A program made the position numbers and the translations under genes. The notes beneath the pieces are model-generated. The model saw only the letters and a list, made by a program, of their open reading frames with translations. It ran no database searches and was not told the origin of the DNA. From Lactobacillus bombicola (GTDB taxonomy: Bacteria; Bacillota; Bacilli; Lactobacillales; Lactobacillaceae), in NCBI RefSeq assembly GCF_900112665.1, contig NZ_FOMN01000006.1, positions 1 through 64,000 of the forward strand: a stretch of 64,000 nucleotides of DNA. The letters run 5' to 3'. This document shows, one piece after another, positions 54,153 to 64,000 of this stretch (positions are counted from its first letter, which is position 1; each line of letters opens with the position of its first letter).

Positions 54153-54851
54153 ATGATTCCCAAAATTATTCACTATGTCTGGGTCGGTGGGAAACCGAAA
54201 CCTAAAAACATCCAGCGTTGCATGAAAACATGGCGTAAGCACTTAGGAGATTATCAAATTATTGAGTGGAATGAACAAAATTTTAATGTTCATGAAAATG
54301 AATATGTTGCCCAAGCTTATAAAGCGCAAAAGTGGGCGTTTGTTTCTGACTATATTCGGGCAAAAGCTATTTATGAGCAGGGGGGCATATATTTAGACAC
54401 TGATGTTTTAGTTTTAGATGACTTAGCCGCACTATTAAATAATCGTGCTTTTGTTGGCTTTGAAAATAAGGATAACCCTTTTACTGCTGTTTTTGGGGCT
54501 GAACCCCATCATCCATTACTTAAAGATATGCTAGCTTATTATGACGGGCGTGATTTTACTTTTGATGCCAAAGACCAATTAGCCGGTGTCAATACCCTAT
54601 CTGTTTCAAATATTTTGAAACAGAAGTATGGGGCAAAAGCTAATAATCAAGAGCAAGTTTTAAAAGAAAAGATTCATGTTTATCCGGATGGAATTTTATG
54701 CAATCCGTCTGCTAAATCGAAGACAATTCATGTTTTTACTGGAACGTGGATGGAAGGCGAAAAACCCTTAAAAAGAAAATTAGTAACAGCGCTTAAAGTT
54801 AGAATAAAGACTAAGAAAGAAGCTGCTCTGTATGCGAAAATATTAAAATAG
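54153..54851 (+). CDS. GT32-family glycosyltransferase (capsular polysaccharide type)
   Basis: 232 residues. Opens MIPKIIHYVWVGGKPKPKNI, with WAFVSDYIRAKAIYEQGG and the DXD metal motif YLDTDV (Asp82, Asp84), the usual GT32/Och1-like signature. Sugar unknown. In a tight operon with the flippase. Confidence 0.9.
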   Translation: MIPKIIHYVWVGGKPKPKNIQRCMKTWRKHLGDYQIIEWNEQNFNVHENEYVAQAYKAQKWAFVSDYIRAKAIYEQGGIYLDTDVLVLDDLAALLNNRAFVGFENKDNPFTAVFGAEPHHPLLKDMLAYYDGRDFTFDAKDQLAGVNTLSVSNILKQKYGAKANNQEQVLKEKIHVYPDGILCNPSAKSKTIHVFTGTWMEGEKPLKRKLVTALKVRIKTKKEAALYAKILK

Positions 54852-54853
54852 CA

Positions 54854-55318
54854 ATGAATGAACAAGAACTACAAAAATTAGTTGAATTGCTATCAATTAA
54901 GTATTTTGGGCGCAAGTTTAAACATCAAGTTAAAATTAATCGGCGAATGACAACCACTGGGGGACGTTATCACTTAAATGATCACCATTTGGAAATTAAT
55001 CGTCACTTTTTAGCACCACAATACAAACATGAATTAGTGGGAATTATTAAGCACGAACTGGTGCATTACCATTTACATTTAGCTAAATTAGGTTATCGTC
55101 ACTCTGATTGGGAATTTAAGACCTTACTCAAACAAGTGGGTGGGTTGCGTTATGCACCCGATATTGGTTTACGGCGCCACCAGCCAGTTAGCTATTTATA
55201 TCAGTGCGAATTTTGTAAACAAAAGTATGCTCGAGTACGTCCAATTAATATTGCCAAGTATGGCTGTAGCAAATGTCGTGGACACCTTAAGTTAATAAAA
55301 ATGAGATCTAAAAAATAA
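54854..55318 (+). CDS. SprT-like metalloprotease-fold protein
   Basis: 154 residues. HELVHYHLH (His67, Glu68, His71) is the zinc-binding active site, followed by HSDWEFKTLLKQVGG and a C-terminal zinc ribbon with two CxxC pairs (CEFC, CSKC). Homologous to YdhD/SprT-like proteins of Firmicutes; eukaryotic Spartan relatives cleave DNA-protein crosslinks. Starts 2 nt after the GT32 stop, an unusual partner for polysaccharide genes. Confidence 0.9.
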   Translation: MNEQELQKLVELLSIKYFGRKFKHQVKINRRMTTTGGRYHLNDHHLEINRHFLAPQYKHELVGIIKHELVHYHLHLAKLGYRHSDWEFKTLLKQVGGLRYAPDIGLRRHQPVSYLYQCEFCKQKYARVRPINIAKYGCSKCRGHLKLIKMRSKK

Positions 55319-55352
55319 AGCTGCAAAAGTTGTTAAATTTTTGCAGTTTTTG
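55317..55352 (+). terminator. Terminator after the SprT-like gene
   Basis: aaagctgcaaaa / ttttgcagttttt hairpin. Confidence 0.8.
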
Positions 55353-55353
55353 T

Positions 55354-55407
55354 TTGACAAAATGTTAGGTACGAAACTATAATTTAAGTATAAAATTAGG
55401 TACCTAA
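55354..55407 (+). promoter_or_regulatory. MarR promoter with two operator copies
   Basis: TTGACA (55354-55359), 18-nt spacer, TATAAT (55378-55383). gttaggtacgaaac (55363-55376) sits in the spacer and the perfect palindrome ttaggtacctaa (55396-55407) lies just downstream of the -10, a typical layout for autorepression. Confidence 0.75.
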
Positions 55408-55442
55408 CAAAAATAAAATTAGTAAGGTAAGGAGCTTTTATT

Positions 55443-56126
55443 ATGAGTCAAACAAGTGATAACTTAATGAAAAAATTATACTTTATTATGCGTGCTAGTC
55501 GCTACTTTATGTTTGAGAATAAGCAGCCAATTTCAGGGCAAAAAAGAGTGTTGGCAGTTTTAAAATTAGAAGATGGCTTAACCCAAAATTATTTGGCAGA
55601 AGTTTTGGCATTGCAACCGGGATCATTGGCTGAATTATTGAAAAAAATGGAGGTAAAGGGTTATATTAAACGTGAAACGGACAACCAAGACAAACGGGTA
55701 AAACGAGTTTTTCTAACCAGTGAGGGAAAAGAGGAAGCAGGTCGACTGAAAGAACTCGAAAAGGCGCAAGATACTGCCCCCTTCTTTGCCGGCTTAAGTG
55801 AGAATGAGCAACAAGAATTTGGTCAGTATTTAGAAAAGATTGCTGATGGCTGGGATGAGAATCTAAAACAACAAGCGCAAAAATTTGTTGATCCAGCATT
55901 TCGGATGAAAGCAATTTTCCAGTGGCGTAAATATGCTGCCCAACATAACTTATCACGAGCAGAAAGTAATAATATGTGTCGGAGAATGCAAAAGTGGAAT
56001 CATTTTGCAAACTATCAAGATTTTAAGCATGATAAGAACAGAAGGCATTGCCAATTTAATGAAATTCCAGAGTATAACGCAGATTTTTGGCACCGATTTT
56101 GGCATAATGATGAAGAAGAAAGATAA
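55443..56126 (+). CDS. MarR-family regulator with C-terminal extension
   Basis: 227 residues against about 140-160 in typical MarR proteins. The winged-helix part (about 5-140) includes LTQNYLAEVLALQPGSLAELLKKME and GYIKRETDNQDKRVKRVFLT. The last 75-80 residues are rich in Trp, His, Arg and Asn (for example NADFWHRFWHNDEE) and are not recognised. No transporter follows; a terminator lies at 56133-56163, so targets other than itself are elsewhere. Confidence 0.85.
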   Translation: MSQTSDNLMKKLYFIMRASRYFMFENKQPISGQKRVLAVLKLEDGLTQNYLAEVLALQPGSLAELLKKMEVKGYIKRETDNQDKRVKRVFLTSEGKEEAGRLKELEKAQDTAPFFAGLSENEQQEFGQYLEKIADGWDENLKQQAQKFVDPAFRMKAIFQWRKYAAQHNLSRAESNNMCRRMQKWNHFANYQDFKHDKNRRHCQFNEIPEYNADFWHRFWHNDEEER

Positions 56127-56132
56127 TTAAGT

Positions 56133-56163
56133 AAGGGTTTTTCAAGTTTGAAAAACCCTTTTC
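56133..56163 (+). terminator. Terminator after marR
   Basis: aagggttttt caagttt gaaaaaccctt then ttcg. Confidence 0.85.
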
Positions 56164-56285
56164 GTTTTCAAATAATGAGTTCAGCTATGACTACTTTTAC
56201 AAGTGATTTAGGTCATGATAGGTACAAGTAATTGATTATAAAAAGAGAAACGGGCAAATAAGTTAATAAAAAGCGCAGGAAAGTA

Positions 56286-56314
56286 TTGAACTGAATTTGA
56301 TTTTACAGTATACT
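56286..56314 (+). promoter_or_regulatory. Promoter of tRNA-Leu(AAG)
   Basis: TTGAAC (56286-56291), 17-nt spacer, TATACT (56309-56314), 14 nt before the tRNA. Confidence 0.75.
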
Positions 56315-56327
56315 AATTACTGTATTT

Positions 56328-56414
56328 GCGGGCATGGCGGAATTGGCAGACGCGCAAGACTAAGGATCTTGTGATCGTTTTTAGATCGTGGAAGTTCGAG
56401 TCTTCTTGCCCGCA
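56328..56414 (+). tRNA. tRNA-Leu(AAG)
   Basis: Class II; acceptor gcgggca/tgcccgc, anticodon stem caaga/tcttg around loop ctaagga gives anticodon AAG, with long variable arm. A at position 34 is rare in bacterial tRNAs other than tRNA-Arg(ACG). Isolated gene with own promoter and terminator. Confidence 0.93.
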
Positions 56415-56422
56415 TCATTTGT

Positions 56423-56447
56423 AATGGAGTAGCAACTCCATTTTTTT
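56423..56447 (+). terminator. Terminator of tRNA-Leu(AAG)
   Basis: aatggagt agca actccatt followed by a T-run. Confidence 0.9.
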
Positions 56448-56633
56448 GTTTAAAAATAAAATTCAAATAAAAATGTGAAATACTCTGTAATTGTTAAATT
56501 GATATCTAACTTTTATGGGGTATTTTTAAATATTAATTATCTTTTTTTATTTTAAAAATTAATTACATTCCATAATTTTAACGTGCGAGAAGGTATACTT
56601 ATTGTAACAACTATTTTAAGTAAGGACTTTTTT

Positions 56634-57281
56634 ATGGTAAAAAAACGCAGGGGTAAAAAACAATCTAACTGGCTAATTATTATAGAAACGTTTGTCATTT
56701 TGTTTGTATTAATAATTGCTTTCGTCAGTTTTAGATACTATCGTCGTCAAGCAATTGAAACAGAAAAAATCAGACAACAACAAATTGCACGGGAAGCAGC
56801 TAGACAAAAGATTATTAAGCAGCACAAAGCTTTTATTAATGAGATTGGTCCAGTTGCTCAAGAAGTTGACAAATCATATGAACTTTTACCTAGTATTACG
56901 ATTGCCCAAGCATGTTTGGAAAGCAACTACGGTAAAAGTAGTTTATCGCAAAAATACAATAACTTATTTGGGGTAAAGGGTTCTAACCCTAACACGTCGG
57001 CAATTTTGACGACTAAGGAATTTGAAAAAGGGAAATGGGTTTTAGTAAAAGCACGTTTTCAAATTTATGATTCCTATGAAGCATCGATTCGGGCTCATGC
57101 TCGTCTTTTTCAACGAGGTACTAGTTGGAATAAAAATCAATATCAGCATGTTCTTGCGGCCAAAGACTATCAAACGCAAGCCCATGCTTTAGTCAAAGAT
57201 GGTTATGCTACTGATCCAAATTATGCAGATAAATTAATTAAAATAATTCAGCAGTATCAACTTGATCGATTTGACAAGTAA
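56634..57281 (+). CDS. Membrane-anchored N-acetylglucosaminidase (glucosaminidase/LYZ2 domain)
   Basis: 215 residues: basic N-terminus, one membrane helix (about 13-33), charged coiled-coil-like stretch (ETEKIRQQQIAREAARQK), then a glucosaminidase domain with LPSITIAQACLESNYGKSSLS (catalytic Glu), NNLFGVKGSN and SYEASIRAHARLF. Cleaves peptidoglycan glycan strands outside the membrane. ATG at 56634 preferred to 56583 because of taagga upstream and the better membrane topology. Confidence 0.88.
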   Translation: MVKKRRGKKQSNWLIIIETFVILFVLIIAFVSFRYYRRQAIETEKIRQQQIAREAARQKIIKQHKAFINEIGPVAQEVDKSYELLPSITIAQACLESNYGKSSLSQKYNNLFGVKGSNPNTSAILTTKEFEKGKWVLVKARFQIYDSYEASIRAHARLFQRGTSWNKNQYQHVLAAKDYQTQAHALVKDGYATDPNYADKLIKIIQQYQLDRFDK

Positions 57282-57359
57282 GAAACAAACCATGCCAAAT
57301 TTATATAACATTTTTGGTACAATAAGATGGCTATCAAAAATCAGACGAAGGGAATTAGA

Positions 57360-59600
57360 ATGAGCGAAGAATCTATTTTAGCGGGCTTAAATCCGCAGCA
57401 AAAGCAAGCTGTTAAAACGACTGAGGGACCGCTTTTAGTGGTTGCTGGAGCAGGTTCTGGAAAAACCTCAGTTTTAACTAGACGGATTGCATATCTTGTT
57501 AATGAAAAAGGAATTTTACCCTGGAATATTTTGGCGATTACTTTTACTAATAAAGCAGCCGCAGAAATGCGCGAGCGGGAACGGGAATTACTTGGTTCAC
57601 AAGCAGAGAGTATATGGATGTCAACTTTTCATGCATTGTGTGTGAGAATTTTACGTCGTGATGCGGAAAAAATTGGTTATAGCCAAAATTTTTCGATTGC
57701 AGATGCAGCTGAACAGCTAACCTTAATTAAGCATATCGAAAAAGAACTAAATATTAATCCCAAAATGTATGAACCACGTCGTGTTTTATCAGCTATCTCT
57801 AATGCCAAAAATGCGCTACTAACGCCTGATGCATTAAAAGCCAGCAGTTCAATGCCCTTTGAGAAGATAACTGCACAAATTTATCAAGAATACCAGAAAC
57901 GCTTAAAACATGACCAAATAATGGATTTTGATGATTTGATTATGCAAACTTTAGTGTTGTTTAAAACGGATGCTACAGTTTTACATTACTATCAAGCTAA
58001 GTTTCATTATTTATTAGTTGATGAATATCAAGATACCAACCAAGCACAATACGAATTGTGCCATCAACTAGCAGCTCAGCATAAGAATATTTGTGTAGTT
58101 GGAGACGCAGATCAATCTATTTATGGTTGGCGTGGTGCAAATCTGGAAAATATCATGAACTTTGAACATGATTACCAAAACGATGGTGTACAGACTATTA
58201 AATTAGAACAAAATTATCGCTCGACTGGTCATATTTTGGCAGCAGCTAACGCAGTTATCAAAAATAATCGTAACCGTAAAGCTAAAAAGTTATGGACGGA
58301 TCAAGGAGAGGGTGAAAAAATTACATATTATCGAGCCCAAAGTGGTGAAGATGAAGCACATTTTATTATCAGCAAAATTCAAGAAGAAGTTGAAAATAAA
58401 AATCGTTCTTATCGCGACTTTGCCATTTTGTATCGAACTAATGCCCAGTCGCGAACCGTTGAAGAGGCTTTTGTTAAATCAAACATTCCCTATCAAATAG
58501 TTGGTGGTCATAAATTTTATGACCGAAAAGAAATTATGGATGTCATGGCTTACTTAAAGCTGGTATCTAACCCAAGTGATACTATGAGTTTTAATCGAAT
58601 TGTTAATACGCCAAAGCGGGGCATTGGTAATGTAAGTGTTGAAAAATTTACTAATTTTGCTCAAACTAGTAATTTGTCCTTACTTGAAGCCTTTAATCAT
58701 GTAGGTATGTCAGGTCTTTCTGTTAGAATAGCTACTAAATTGAGTGATTTTGGTGCAAAACTTAAAGATGCTATTAAGTATTCCCGCAACCATAGCGTTA
58801 CAGGTCTTACTGAAAAAATTTTGCAAGATTTCGGGTACATTGATGCTCTTAAAGCCGAACATACAATTGAAGCTGAAACCAGATTAGAAAACTTAGACGA
58901 ATTTTTATCAGTAACTAAACGGTTTGATGATCAATATGACCAAGATAATCAATCTGAAATCTTAAGTGACTTTTTAGCAGAAGTTTCATTATTGAGTGAT
59001 CAAGATGATTTAGCAAATAATGATCAGCAAGTTGCTTTAATGACACTACATGCTGCTAAAGGTTTGGAATTTCCAGTTGTTTTTTTAGTTGGAATGGAAG
59101 ATGGGCTATTTCCATTATCAAGAGCATTGTTAGAAGATGATCAGTTAGAAGAAGAGCGCCGGTTAGCCTATGTTGGCATTACTAGAGCAAGACAGCAACT
59201 GTATTTAACTAATGCATACTCACGAACGATGTTTGGCAGAACTCAAAATAATCAACCATCTAGATTTTTAGATGAAATTGATGAAGCTGATCTTAAAATT
59301 GAAGGGTCAAGTTTTCCTACTTTGGGCGCGGACTCTTTTCAAGCCCAGGCTGCTCCGTTTGCGAATGTGGCTGAACGTGCCCGGGCCCAAGTTTATACAC
59401 CTAAGATAAAACCAGCTGGTGCTGTCGGTGCTGAGAAAAGGGGCTGGAATGTTGGTGATCAAGTAAAACATAAAGCTTGGGGCCTAGGAGTAGTTGTTAA
59501 AGTCAATGGTTCTGGTGAGGATATGGAATTAGATATTGCTTTTAAAGAGAAGGGGATTAAACGACTTTTGGCAGCCTTTGCACCTATTAAAAAGGTATAA
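57360..59600 (+). CDS. pcrA: ATP-dependent DNA helicase PcrA (UvrD/Rep family)
   Basis: 746 residues, superfamily 1A 3'-5' helicase for repair and rolling-circle replication. Motifs: VAGAGSGKTSVLTRRI (I), DEYQDTNQAQYEL (II), GDADQSIYGWRGAN (III), LEQNYRST (IV), VALMTLHAAKGLEF (V), VGITRARQQLYL (VI). ATG at 57360 with gaaggga. Followed by ligA, a conserved Firmicutes pairing. Confidence 0.96.
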   Translation: MSEESILAGLNPQQKQAVKTTEGPLLVVAGAGSGKTSVLTRRIAYLVNEKGILPWNILAITFTNKAAAEMRERERELLGSQAESIWMSTFHALCVRILRRDAEKIGYSQNFSIADAAEQLTLIKHIEKELNINPKMYEPRRVLSAISNAKNALLTPDALKASSSMPFEKITAQIYQEYQKRLKHDQIMDFDDLIMQTLVLFKTDATVLHYYQAKFHYLLVDEYQDTNQAQYELCHQLAAQHKNICVVGDADQSIYGWRGANLENIMNFEHDYQNDGVQTIKLEQNYRSTGHILAAANAVIKNNRNRKAKKLWTDQGEGEKITYYRAQSGEDEAHFIISKIQEEVENKNRSYRDFAILYRTNAQSRTVEEAFVKSNIPYQIVGGHKFYDRKEIMDVMAYLKLVSNPSDTMSFNRIVNTPKRGIGNVSVEKFTNFAQTSNLSLLEAFNHVGMSGLSVRIATKLSDFGAKLKDAIKYSRNHSVTGLTEKILQDFGYIDALKAEHTIEAETRLENLDEFLSVTKRFDDQYDQDNQSEILSDFLAEVSLLSDQDDLANNDQQVALMTLHAAKGLEFPVVFLVGMEDGLFPLSRALLEDDQLEEERRLAYVGITRARQQLYLTNAYSRTMFGRTQNNQPSRFLDEIDEADLKIEGSSFPTLGADSFQAQAAPFANVAERARAQVYTPKIKPAGAVGAEKRGWNVGDQVKHKAWGLGVVVKVNGSGEDMELDIAFKEKGIKRLLAAFAPIKKV

Positions 59601-59639
59601 TGAATTGAGTTAAAGTTATTATTTTGATCAGGGGGGTAG

Positions 59640-61649
<2,010 letters not shown>

Positions 61650-61662
61650 AGGAATAATTAAA

Positions 61663-62802
61663 TTGAAAAAATATTTACACGCTTTAACAATTCTTGGGCT
61701 ATCTTTGACTCTAACTGCTTGTGGAAATTTGAAAAACTCCAATCTAGCTAATAATGCTAAAACTGCATCCAATTCCAGTACCAAAACCTATCAGACAACA
61801 GATACAGGGAATAATGGTTATACAGTTTTATTAAAAAATGGTCGTTATGTGACAAGCCCAATCTCTGGATTAACGGCAACAGATAATGATAATTCAGTTG
61901 ACACCAGAGAACTCGAACGGGGACTCATTCAAATTTCTAAAAAAGTTTATTCAACTAATTCTTATGTTTTTCAAGAAGGGCAGTATATTACTACTACAGA
62001 TGCACATGAATGGCTATCACGTAAATCTAAAGATAATAAATTAGGACTTAATCCTGCTGAAGGTAGTAAAAAGAATTATAATCCTTATTATTTAGAAGAA
62101 ATTATTGAGCAGAACTATTTAACTGGCTCGGGCTCAAGTTATCATATTGGCGGTATAAGTATTGGTCTGGCCATTAATTCAATTGATTATTATCAGAAGG
62201 TTAAAGATGGACCACAATATCAAGCTACAATTTCACGGGCTAAGCAAAAAGAATTTGGTCAACATGCTGCCGAACAAATAGTGCAACGTTTACGTAAGCG
62301 AAAAAATTTAAAAACTGTTCCAATAACGGTTGGTCTTTTTGCTAAAGAAAGTATGGATTCACTCGTTCCAGGAAGTTACTTTTTGAGCGGGACAGTCGCT
62401 GCTAATAGTAGTAAAATAGTTAAATGGGAAAACATTACTACTCAGTCTGAGGTATTACCAACGATTGGTAATAAAAAGGCAATTAACAGTAGTGATGCAT
62501 CAAGCTTTAATAGTTTTAAAGAATCAATTCAAAACTATTTTCCTAATATTAGTGGGGTAACCGCAACTTTGCGTTATGAAGATGGCAAGTTGGTACAAGA
62601 AAACATATCAATTACGACCCAGTTTTATGGTTACGAGCAGATTCAAAGTTTCACCCGCTTAGTTTTATCAACCGCAAAAAAATATTTGGCAAATGATGTT
62701 CCAATTGAAATAAAAATTGGTTCGGTAAATGATATTCAGGCACTGGTTGCTAAAGAAACGGGAGATAATAGTTATCAAGTTCATATTTATGGTGGCGAAT
62801 AG
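61663..62802 (+). CDS. camS: CamS-family sex pheromone-like lipoprotein
   Basis: 379 residues. Lipoprotein signal with LTAC box (lipidated Cys20) when started at the TTG at 61663 (aaagga 9 nt upstream). The body has [21 protein letters not shown] and [14 protein letters not shown], as in CamS proteins found between ligA and gatC in Firmicutes. In enterococci and staphylococci the signal peptide can release a peptide pheromone (cAM373-like). Body function unknown. Confidence 0.9.
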   Translation: MKKYLHALTILGLSLTLTACGNLKNSNLANNAKTASNSSTKTYQTTDTGNNGYTVLLKNGRYVTSPISGLTATDNDNSVDTRELERGLIQISKKVYSTNSYVFQEGQYITTTDAHEWLSRKSKDNKLGLNPAEGSKKNYNPYYLEEIIEQNYLTGSGSSYHIGGISIGLAINSIDYYQKVKDGPQYQATISRAKQKEFGQHAAEQIVQRLRKRKNLKTVPITVGLFAKESMDSLVPGSYFLSGTVAANSSKIVKWENITTQSEVLPTIGNKKAINSSDASSFNSFKESIQNYFPNISGVTATLRYEDGKLVQENISITTQFYGYEQIQSFTRLVLSTAKKYLANDVPIEIKIGSVNDIQALVAKETGDNSYQVHIYGGE

Positions 62803-62813
62803 GAGGTATTAGT

Positions 62814-63116
62814 ATGAAAATTACAGAAGAGACAATTAAGCATGTCGCAGTTTTATCGCGGCTGGAAATTAATAAAAATGATATTAGTCAGGTTACTGAA
62901 CAAATGAGTTCAATTATCAATATGGCTGATCAATTATCAGAAGTGAACACTGAGGGTGTTGAAGAAACTGTCCAAGTAGTTGATCGTGATACTGTATTTA
63001 GAGAAGATAAGCCTGAACACTGGCAAAGTCGCGAAGAATTAATGAAGAATGTTCCTGAACAAGCTAATGGCTTTATCAAGGTTCCAGTGATTATTAATAA
63101 GGATGAGGACGAGTAA
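62814..63116 (+). CDS. gatC: Asp-tRNA(Asn)/Glu-tRNA(Gln) amidotransferase subunit C
   Basis: 100 residues; [18 protein letters not shown] and [11 protein letters not shown] are typical. Stabilises GatA in the GatCAB complex, which amidates mischarged tRNAs. RBS aggaggt. The TAA overlaps the ATG of gatA. Confidence 0.95.
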   Translation: MKITEETIKHVAVLSRLEINKNDISQVTEQMSSIINMADQLSEVNTEGVEETVQVVDRDTVFREDKPEHWQSREELMKNVPEQANGFIKVPVIINKDEDE

Positions 63117-64000
63117 TGAATTACTTAAATGAAGATATTGACTCATTAAATGAAAAATTGGCTCAGGGGACTTTATCAGCAGATCAATTAGCACAAGATA
63201 CAGTCGCCAATATTAAGCAGACCGATGATAAGTTAAATGCTTGGATTACGGTTCAGGAGGATGCTAAACCTGCTGCTGATTTAGATTTTAGCAAGAATAA
63301 GTTAGCTGGAATTCCAATTGCAATTAAAGATAATATTCTTACTAAAGATGTTAAAACGACAGCTGCTAGTCATATTTTGGATAACTACATTCCAGTCTAT
63401 GATGCAACAGTTATTGAACGTTTAAAAGCTGCCCAGGCTACTTTTGTAGGGAAAACAAATATGGACGAATTTGCGATGGGTTCATCGACTGAACATTCAT
63501 ACTTTGGTATAACACATAACCCTTGGAATTTAGACAAAGTTCCAGGTGGTTCTTCTGGTGGTTCCGCGGTTGCTGTTGCTTCAGGACAAGTTGTTGCTGC
63601 CCTTGGATCTGATACGGGTGGTTCAATCCGGCAACCAGCTGCATTTAACGGTGTTTTTGGTATTAAACCAACTTATGGGCGTGTTTCACGTTGGGGCTTA
63701 ATTGCTTTCGCATCTTCACTTGATGAAATTGGAGTAATGAGCAAGCGGGCCAAAACATCAGCCCAAGTACTTAATGTTATTGCAGGAGCTGATGAACATG
63801 ACTCTACCCTTTCAACTAGAGCAGTTCCTGACTTCACTAAGTACATCGGTAAAGACATCAAAGGCATGCGGGTAGCGGTTGTTAAAGAGTACATGGATGC
63901 TGTTGATGGTGAGATGCGTGAAGTAATTCAAGAGCAGATTACTGTTTTAGAAAATGCCGGAGCAGTCGTTAATGAGGTTTCCTTACCATTAACTAAATAT
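63116..64000 (+). CDS. gatA: Asp/Glu-tRNA amidotransferase subunit A (partial, runs off the window)
   Basis: First 295 codons; start ATG at 63116 overlaps the gatC stop (TAATG). Amidase triad visible: Lys71 in IAIKDNI, Ser146 in PGGSSGGSA and nucleophile Ser170 in [10 protein letters not shown]. Releases ammonia from glutamine for GatB. GatB is expected just beyond the window. Confidence 0.96.
   Translation, partial: MNYLNEDIDSLNEKLAQGTLSADQLAQDTVANIKQTDDKLNAWITVQEDAKPAADLDFSKNKLAGIPIAIKDNILTKDVKTTAASHILDNYIPVYDATVIERLKAAQATFVGKTNMDEFAMGSSTEHSYFGITHNPWNLDKVPGGSSGGSAVAVASGQVVAALGSDTGGSIRQPAAFNGVFGIKPTYGRVSRWGLIAFASSLDEIGVMSKRAKTSAQVLNVIAGADEHDSTLSTRAVPDFTKYIGKDIKGMRVAVVKEYMDAVDGEMREVIQEQITVLENAGAVVNEVSLPLTKY

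Noticed and set aside
57327-57359. Longer start of PcrA
   Set aside because: The ATG at 57360 has gaaggga at the right distance and fits the usual N-terminus; the earlier ATG lacks an RBS.

Overview
The window comes from a low-GC Gram-positive chromosome of the family Lactobacillaceae, most likely Lactobacillus sensu stricto. The evidence is the long rRNA-linked tRNA array, a glycolipid/lipoteichoic acid operon, secG-rnr-smpB and pcrA-ligA-camS-gatCA synteny, a xylulose-5-phosphate/fructose-6-phosphate phosphoketolase, a helveticin J-like protein, many PTS genes and CcpA-type cre sites. A host-associated (gut or bee-gut) species is plausible from the PTS density, but that is inference.

Layout. 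1-1810: 3' end of a 23S rRNA gene, 5S rRNA and 16 tRNA genes ending in a terminator. 1810-2680: decayed DNA without an intact gene. 2684-5240: a frameshifted MFS transporter, a divergent Rgg/MutR-type regulator and, behind it, very short ORFs with good ribosome binding sites, one resembling a short hydrophobic peptide pheromone. 5499-6650: a second array of 11 tRNA genes behind tandem rRNA-like promoters; three of its genes are a perfect 236-bp copy of part of the first array. 6734-12096: two GT4 glycosyltransferases, a flippase-like membrane protein and LtaS. 12166-15251: secG, rnr, smpB. 15833-22179: nitroreductase, CBS-domain membrane protein, hpt, M42 aminopeptidase, a TPP riboswitch with a lone YkoE-like S component, a tyrosine phosphatase and udk. 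22423-28665: cre-controlled operon with two GntR regulators, a complete mannose-family PTS and two SIS-domain proteins, best read as an Amadori-product (fructoselysine/glucoselysine) pathway. 29098-33445: cellobiose-type PTS with a 6-phospho-beta-glucosidase. 33567-43783: small membrane protein, Dps, rpiA, nucleoside hydrolase, GntR, phosphoketolase, a PTS EIIBC, a cytosolic 5'-nucleotidase-like enzyme and a CNT nucleoside transporter. 43833-46627: yybP-ykoY (Mn2+) riboswitch and a P2-type cation ATPase. 46864-49732: polar amino acid (glutamine-type) ABC transporter. 50190-51191: helveticin J-like bacteriolysin. 51568-55318: wall-polymer/polysaccharide genes plus SprT. 55354-56126: self-regulated orphan MarR. 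56328-56414: tRNA-Leu(AAG). 56634-64000: glucosaminidase, pcrA, ligA, camS, gatC and the start of gatA.

How it fits together. Several sugar routes (Amadori products, beta-glucosides, nucleosides) lie side by side and are placed under carbon catabolite control by cre sites overlapping their promoters. Nucleotides could be dephosphorylated (41407-42600), nucleosides imported (42611-43783) and hydrolysed (35534-36463), and the pentose phosphate channelled through RpiA and phosphoketolase. The cell-envelope genes supply glycolipid-anchored LTA and probably a glycerophosphate-containing surface polymer. The most novel-looking feature is the Rgg plus micro-peptide locus at 3995-5131.
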